Source of the DNA: Saposhnikovia divaricata
Lineage: Eukaryota; Streptophyta; Magnoliopsida; Apiales; Apiaceae
Length of the DNA: 64,000 bases
NCBI GenBank assembly: GCA_036435485.1
Contig: CM071597.1
Location: 147,495,647 to 147,559,646, forward strand
Reading direction: 5' to 3'
This document shows, in pieces, positions 56,903-64,000 of this stretch. How positions within the stretch are numbered: the stretch's first letter is position 1; each line of letters opens with the position of its first letter. Position numbers and translations under genes: made by a program. The notes beneath the pieces are model-generated. The model did not search any database. It was not told the DNA's origin and saw only the letters and a program-made list of their open reading frames with translations.

Positions 56903-59900
56903 CAGGGAAATGTTCATTTTATGAATGGGTCAGCTTAGAAAGTAAAGGCATTGGGAAGTGATGGCATGATTGGATAAAGTTATATAAGGAAGTAGTAAGC
57001 GAGATAATGATTTCAGAATTTACAAGAGGAAAAGACCAGTGAGTCTATGATAAACTCGTAATAAGACTATTGTCAAGGACTAAGTATAGGTTTATTTTAA
57101 CTCGGTGGAATGATGAACCTGAAACATTAGATGCATGTGATTCAGAGGAATATTAAATTCCTTCTTTTCCTTGAATGGATTACAGTAGTTACATTAAGAT
57201 TACCCCGATGCTGAATCATAAATGGATCAAGTAGTACAATCAGTGGTTAAGAGGTAATGGAGAATGTTTTAAAGATGGAACTTGAAGGAGCAAGTATATT
57301 CCAAGTTCTTGAAGTATGAATTCTGATAAAATGAAGTTCAGTTATTAGGACATGCGATCAATAGTGAGTAGTGTTGGTTGACCCCGCCGAGTAAAGGCAG
57401 TTTCAATTGAGAAAGGCCAACCACACCGACTAAGGTGATAAATTTCATAAGATTCACCAGGTATTACAAAAGACTTGTTCAGGACTTTACAAAGATTGTA
57501 GTCCCGTAACCCGGCTTATTTGTAAGACTAAGAAGTTTGAATGAGCAGGAAAATGTGAGAAAATCTTCCTGGAGCTAAAGAGGAAATTGAAGGCGACCCA
57601 GCGTTGGCATTGCCTAATGGAAGAAGGAAGACTTTGTGATATATTATGATGCACCTCATATAGGTTTAGGTGGTGTGATTAAGCAGCAAGGCAGAGTAAT
57701 TGCAGACGCATTCGGATAACACGGTTCACCAGATTCGGATGGCCTTGATAGTGCCAATGTTGTGGAATGACTAACTCCGTCGGTAGTGGTCCTTCTGAGA
57801 CTAGTGGTTAGGTAGACTGACATTTGGTAGTATCGATTATTAGGACGTATATGTATCAGGAAGATATGGTATGTTTCAGTTTGAAACTTTTGATTTCCCT
57901 TCTATGGGATGTATATATTCGGTTCCTTTCCAGTGGTTAAACTTCCAACTGTATGTCAATCATTCTTTGATTATAACTACTTACGATTCTGCCTACTTTG
58001 ATGTTCATAGAACTGTTATTTAGGTTTTGAAATTGATCTTCTTAGTATTACCAGTGGGTGGATAGATTAACCAAAATTTTCTTGATTCTGGAAAGAAATT
58101 CAACAAATTGTGGTAAACCTTGTCTTTCTGATTATCAGAGAACGTCACTAAAGAGAGTGGAAACTGGAGCGAACCCTGTGGATTGGGTAAGGTAGCCGCT
58201 ATATGGATTGGTAGATAGACCATGATTATTACAATTGATTGAAGAGACAAAATGATGAAGATGAGATTGGACGGTAAAAGGGAAATGTATTAAAGGACCA
58301 AAATGGACTGAGAAATTTCGAGATTGACTTAAATGAAAAGGCTATTTATGCAAAAAGGGTTAAGCTCATGTAGCCCGTGGGATTGATAAGAAAAGTTGAA
58401 AAGATAAAAAATAAAGGAAAGGTGACCGGAGACGGTATCGAGAAGTCGATTGAGACTTATATGGAGTAAAATTTGAAAAGATCAAAAGGTATCTAGGAAG
58501 AGGGATGAATGAAGAGTGGTAGTGCTCAAGTTGAGTGACTATGCTACTCTGGTACCTAAGATTTACTATGTAAAGGAAAGCAGTGAACAAATACAAAAAG
58601 AAGAAGTACGCGGGAAAAAGCATATGGATAAACGTAACCTATCCCAGATAAATTATTTTCGCCATGGACGAAGAAGGCACTATGCCGGCAATTGCTAGAA
58701 AAGTAATGCCATTAGATAACCTTAAACTCATATACTGTAGCACGGCCATTTGGGGCCAAGTGACAAAGAACTATAAATTGACTAGACCAGCGATGTAAGG
58801 ACAAAGCGGGGTTGCTTCTAACCAAGCGCCAATCGCGAGAACTTTTTGATATAAAGTGAAGTGATCCAGGTGTATAGGATTGACCCACTTATGAACTAGA
58901 AAGAGAAGTAAAGTGTATTGAGATACATGATGTTGGGATTTTATAAATACAAGGGATGTATTATGACTAAGGCAAACGATCAATCTAAGCTTACAAATAA
59001 TGGTCATAGATCGTTCAGTAAGATGCAGAAATATTGTCTGAAGCTAGTATTCTTGAGGAAAGCAATAGGTACTAAGAGATTCATGTTAAACACGACCAAT
59101 ATCTTCCAGAACATCCTTGCTACCATTACAAAGTTCTGTAAGAAGAGCAGATAGACATATGTTGTCTTTTGGGAGGTCATGTAGACTAACATCTATTTGA
59201 AAGAAAAAGGTTGGCATTAGGTTACCTATAGATTATCAAGACGAGAATGATTGAAAAGAGAACCTTATTAAGGATATATGATTTGATTGTCAATTACAGG
59301 ATATAAGTATTTCTTGAAAATAGAATTGAGGATAAAATGTCCATAAATTATGAGGAACCCTGGGGATGCACAAAGAATGGCATTACCCCTATTAAAGATA
59401 GTGTGAATTTGGACGATATAAGTTGGATTGACCAAGGCATCGGTAATTTAAAGGAGTTTCGGTAAGTACATGGACAGAATTGTTATAAGATTGATTAATG
59501 ATATTTTGATTTACCCTATACCCAGAAAATACAAGAGGAATGATGGGGATGATGACCTAAGAAACCTTACAAGGAAAAGGTAATATTCTGAGTTTCAAAA
59601 TGGAAGTTTGGTAGGGAACGTACGACATAATAATAATAAGGCCAGATAAGGCATGCGTGACACCATGAGGAGTATGGATTGAACCAAATAAAGGTTGAGA
59701 TTATCCTAAAACAAGAAAGAACTAAGAGAAGAAATATCCTAGGTATGATTAGGAGTAACCGTGATAAAGTTCACACAGAAAGGTGGAAGCAATGACTTAT
59801 GGAAAAAGACTGATAGATATTTTTCTCCTTTAGCAAAGCTTAAGGGAGAATGCTTTCACCCAATAGTGATGTGAATGAGGTAGAAAAATTTGAGTTGGAA

Positions 59901-60890
59901 TAGATCCAGAGAACATTGATTACAAGAAATTATTATTATCAAGAAAGGCCAATGAGGTGGCCGACACTATAAGTATAGAGAGGTAATTATAAATGCTCAT
60001 ACCAAAGAAACAGAATGATGTTTGGAAGGACCATGAAGGTCATATTGGAGTGGAGGAATTTACATTCCTTCTGATGATTGTGCAAGAATCGACTGTAATA
60101 ATAGTTATGTAAAGATTCAATTCTTGATATCATCTTAAGCAAATTACACACTTTAGGAGGTCCTATTTTGAGGAAAACCAGGACCATGGTACGAAATTGA
60201 TTAAGTGAACCGTTAAGCTTCCAGTCTTCTACTGAAGATATATAATTAATAATTTCATCAACCTGTCATAGCTGCGATGCTTGAAGCTCTTCTACAATTT
60301 TATTTGTTTCATTAATATCTACATCAAGTTCAGGAAGTATTCCTTATGGATAAGGAATAGTGATTATTTTGTCTTCCTAGAGAATTTTGATCTGACAATT
60401 ATGAAACCCGTATGATTAGCTAGTAAAGCACTATGTAAACGACAAACGATGGTGATTCAACAATGAACTACATTAATGTAGTGGTGATTCTTCTGAGAAA
60501 TTAAGTGATAACGACTGTGGAGATGTCGGAATGAAAAACATAAATAGATTGTATTGGATCTAAGTTAGAGAAATCGTCAAGATTTATTTTGGATGGTTTA
60601 ATTTCGGAAAGACGTGAGGTTTGAGATAACTGACAATGCTATGATGGTTCTTAAGTCTTTGATTGTAGTAGAGCAAAACTATTCATCGGCCTCTACTATC
60701 TGAGCATCCACTACTCCAGCTTCTCCTACACTCAACACTCCGTCCTCAATATCTTCGTCATATACTATTTTCAAACCGCTCCCCAACCAAACCGAGTCCC
60801 ATATCACCATTCCAGATTTCCTTGGTCCTACCAAAAGGCATTGTGATAATTACCATCCTGTCATATTTCTCCGCACCATGTCTGGCTAAG
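56903..60890 (+). pseudogene. eroded chromovirus pol fragments
   Basis: No open frame, but protein traces on the plus strand. Near 57460-57560 a stretch like the RT-RNase H linker (FTKIVVP, LIRKTKKFE) is followed at 57640-57700 by an RNase H start (FVIYYDAPHIGLGGVIKQQG). Near 59215-59240 LPIDYQD and near 59470-59520 MDRIVIRLINDILIYP are RT core pieces, which should come before the 57500 piece. So at least two copies or a rearrangement are present. Confidence 0.6.
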
Positions 60891-60899
60891 TATCTGGCC

Positions 60900-61248
60900 A
60901 TTAACACGGTTTAAGCCCTTAGACCGGCTAAAATTTTTTTTTATTAGTGCAACAGTACAACAAAATGCGTGACCCGGCATGTGGGCCCCCACACTTGAGT
61001 ATGAAAGAAGTTTCCTGGAAAGTGGCTTCACACACACACTTCATCTATTGGAGGCACTAGTATAAATGTGACACTCTGTGACACTCTATCTGAGCCAAGT
61101 TTTGAGAGTGTTAGAGATGGAGTGTCACCCTGAAGTGGCAACCTACGATTGGCTATAAACATCGGAATAGTGTTTCGAACACTAAATAAACGATCAAGAT
61201 CCCGCAGACATGGATTCCGATACGATAACAAACAAATATCATATATCA
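60900..61248. repeat. 350-bp direct repeat, copy 1
   Basis: From ATTAACACGGTTTAAG to ATATCATATATCA; over 90% like 61653-62002 by eye. Includes GTATAAATGTGACACTCTGT, a possible TATA, and a doubled TGTGACACTC phrase. Confidence 0.85.
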
Positions 61249-61652
61249 AAATGATTCGCCCTTGCAGGACCATTTGCAATAAAATAAAATTGAATTTTAT
61301 TTTTTTCCATTACATCAGATGTAAAATGCTACTTCATTACAATATTAAATATTTTCTGCTAATAGCTAATACAAACGATTCTCATATACGACACGATACC
61401 ACAATCCATTAGTGATTGACACGAACCATCGAGATTTTTCAACTTGACAACAGAGTGTCACATGTATTTATAATTGTCGGGAGAGGCAAACTTTTGAATT
61501 TTGATGCCAACCCGCCAAAATTCAAATTCAAATTATATATAAAAAATATTAATTTTATTTACGAATATATCGATTTTTATTTACACATGTACTGTAGCTT
61601 TTCACCGAGTACTGTAGCAGACAAAAAAAATTTCGGGTTAAACCGTGGTAAT
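61249..61652. other. spacer between the direct repeats
   Basis: About 400 bp, AT-rich, no gene. If the repeats are LTRs this would be the interior of a TRIM-like element, but no PBS or polypurine tract is evident. Confidence 0.4.
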
Positions 61653-61670
61653 ATTAACACGGTTTAACCC
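61635..61670. repeat. perfect 13-bp inverted repeat
   Basis: GGGTTAAACCGTG at 61635-61647 and CACGGTTTAACCC at 61658-61670 with a 10-base loop, straddling the start of direct-repeat copy 2. Confidence 0.9.
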
Positions 61671-62002
61671 CCTAGACCGGCTAAAATTTTTTTTTTATTA
61701 GTGTAACAGTACAACAAAATGCGTGACCCGACATGTGGGCCCCCACACTTGAGTACGGAAGAAGTTTCCTGGAAAGTGGCTTCATACACACACTTCATCT
61801 ATTGTAGGCACTAGTATAAATGTGACACTCTGTGACACTCTATCTGAGCCAAGTTTTGAGAGTGTTAGAGATGGAGTGTCATCCTGATGTGGCAACCTAC
61901 GATTGGCTATAAACATCAGAATAGTGTTTCGAACACTAAATAAACGATCAAGATCCCACATACATGGATTCTGATACGATAACAAACGAATATCATATAT
62001 CA
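61653..62002. repeat. 350-bp direct repeat, copy 2
   Basis: Second copy of 60900-61248 with scattered substitutions. Confidence 0.85.
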
Positions 62003-62585
62003 TATTTCATCAACGGGCGATAAATCTCGAGGTATAATCTTTGTTAGTAAACGACCGATCTTAGAACGTATATGACTTAAGAACCTACCAAGTGTAGGTA
62101 TAATGACATGCCTTGATAATGAGCAAGTGTCGGATCACAACGGTGTTAATAAGAGTTAAACTGAAAGCTTGTTTCAGATTAAGTAAAGTATGTACTTAGC
62201 TTTTCAAAGTGATAGGTGATTAACCTTGAATAAATTTTGGTTATTTATAGATCACCGGACCGATCTGAGACACACTACCCCCACCAGAGTACCAGGCAAG
62301 TTTCCAATACTTTGGAACTGTTGTTGTGATTATATATATGATTGATTGTTGTTATACCTATGCCTTAGCATGCATGCCTGCTTTCAAATTATATTGTGAT
62401 ACTTGTTCCACGATTTGATGTTGGCTTATAAGTTAGATACGAGATATACTAGTTATAAGCCGGATATTGCTAAAACCCTTAGTGAAGGGATTATGATCTC
62501 ATTCTTCTAATATAGACTGGGAGTTAGTATTTCTTGATATATTGTGATTATTTTCTGAGGAAAATATTTAAGTAAATATTTTTCC
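62003..62585. other. unassigned non-coding DNA
   Basis: No ORF or known repeat recognised. Confidence 0.3.
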
Positions 62586-62589
62586 ATTA

Positions 62590-62930
62590 CTTATTCATTG
62601 AATATTATTTGAATGTTCATTCGAGATTATTTATTTAATGAATATTATGTTGAATATTCATTTGAGGTTATTGATTTAGATGAATATTATTTTGGAATAT
62701 TCATTTGAGTTATTTATTTAATGAATATTATTTGGAATATTCATTTGAGCTTTATTTCTGTAAGGTATATTACTCTGAAAACCCATTTAAGGTCTTACTT
62801 ATTTCTTGAATATTATTTAGAATATTCATTCGAGGAATTATTTATTTCGTGAATATTTTTTTATATTCATTCGAGGAATTATTTATTTCATGAATATTTT
62901 ATATATTCATTCGAGGATTAATTATGAGCA
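62590..62930. repeat. AT-rich minisatellite, about 40-bp unit
   Basis: TGAATATT...ATATTCATTCGAG-type units recur near 62618, 62659, 62701, 62740, 62829, 62868 and 62907. Each contains the inverted pair GAATATT/AATATTC. Confidence 0.75.
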
Positions 62931-64000
62931 ATATTTTATATTAAGAATATTCTGAAAATATTTATGTAATAAATATTCCTTGAATATTTATTTAATTCTT
63001 TTAACTAGTTCTAAAAATAATTCGCCTTATTCAAAAATTATCCTTGACCTTCAAATACTATGTAAATTATTTCTGAGTCTTATTATTACTATTTTTATCA
63101 AGGAAGGTTCTCAAAAAAAAACTCCATTCTTCATTCGAATCTATCTTCCAAATTATGAGGGAACCTTACTTGAGAGCTGTTATTTATTTGTTTGACCTCC
63201 CGGTCATAAATATTTTAAAAACTATTCTTTTCATGTAAGAACCCAGATTTTTGGTAAGAATTAAAACTTTTATTATGTAATCGATATCTGTTATAAGTCC
63301 AGTGGTTCCGTAAAAGGGTTAAGGAACGCTCGGAAAAATGCAAGGACATTTTCTAATTATAAGAATTAAAGAGAGAATAAGTGATGAATAGTGTTTTTGG
63401 TGGCAATTGGAATATTATTAGACGACGATATATAGGAGTATTCGGAATGGATTTCTGAGTTCGTTTTAGTGACTGATAGGCAATATAAGTGTATGTAAAC
63501 AATATCGGATTCAGAAAAATAGCACTTTTATTTTCTCCGAGATTTCCCTGGACACTGAAGGATTTAAGGATTTATTAGAAAGATTTAAGGGATTTAAATT
63601 CAAGAATTATAAAGGAGGATTAAAGATGTGAGCAAAAATATTAAGACGGTTTCCGGTAAAATCCTAACTAGAAATGCTTGAGATATTCCTCCGAACGATC
63701 AATGAAAATGAGCAATAACCGGACAAAGAAACAAGCAGAGAGCCAAGCTACATGCATGTACAAGTGGATATGATCAAATAACCAAGCTAGTTACAATGCT
63801 AACTAGCAAGATTATAAACAAACCAAATGATACAAGATTATATCACTTAACACACCACTTGGCCACTTGGTTCTTGCATCATCCATGACCTACTAACTTT
63901 AATAAAGCTACTTTATACAAGATATTATCCAATCAAGATGTGTTAGACAAGATTAGACCAAGCAACCAAGGCAAACAACTTCTTTCTCTCCATTGAAGCC
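62931..64000. other. unassigned AT-rich DNA at the window end
   Basis: No supported gene. The short ORF at 62980-63195 has no recognisable domain. Confidence 0.3.

Noticed and set aside
58516..58698. 60-codon ORF with gag-like composition
   Set aside because: Too short and without a conserved motif; surrounding sequence has stops in all frames.

Overview
This window looks like nuclear DNA from a large flowering-plant genome. It holds nested class I and class II transposable elements, GT-AG introns, fragments of typical plant genes (a DNA-3-methyladenine glycosylase I, a UBP1-type RNA-binding protein, a WNK kinase, receptor-like cytoplasmic kinases), a tRNA-derived SINE and no intact host gene. 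I cannot fix the species from the sequence.

Layout. 1-1591: right end of a non-autonomous CACTA element with a 337-bp tandem repeat, sitting inside the transposase gene of a second CACTA element. 1592-8445: remainder of that second element, with a broken TNP2-like transposase, a multi-exon TnpA/Transposase_24-like gene, a minisatellite full of CACGTGTC motifs and a CACTACACC-type terminus. 8446-11141: eroded gag and probable 3' LTR of another retrotransposon. 11142-12205: orphan tail of a long LTR. 12212-50722: a chromovirus-derived element ('element B') with 4.4-kb LTRs whose termini read TATAACGCC...GGCATTATA, a tRNA-iMet-type PBS and an eroded interior. Its left LTR is split by a 15.6-kb Tat-lineage Ty3/gypsy element (14680-30271, TSD CAAGT). 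That element is split in turn by a 3.9-kb CACTA element (17562-21426, TSD TTC). The interior of B is split by a young retrotransposon on the minus strand (34408-44950, TSD GACAA) that keeps gag and an extra upstream ORF but has lost nearly all of pol. A 511-bp MITE lies in B's right LTR. 51173-56902: a third CACTA element with captured kinase exons and a SINE. 56903-60890: eroded chromovirus pol pieces. 60900-62002: two 350-bp direct repeats. 62590-62930: AT-rich minisatellite. The rest shows no gene.

Most notable. (1) The Tat element carries the palindrome AGGGCGCGCCCT in at least 14 exact copies plus about twenty near copies, in LTRs, all reading frames, spacers and introns, and I saw none elsewhere in the window. 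(2) The CACTA element inside it carries consecutive exons of three unrelated host genes, with splice sites preserved. (3) The Tat element has an antisense three-exon gene of about 704 codons whose splice phases all agree. (4) The third CACTA element fuses pieces of two different kinase families. Gene functions come from family motifs read by eye; no database search was run.
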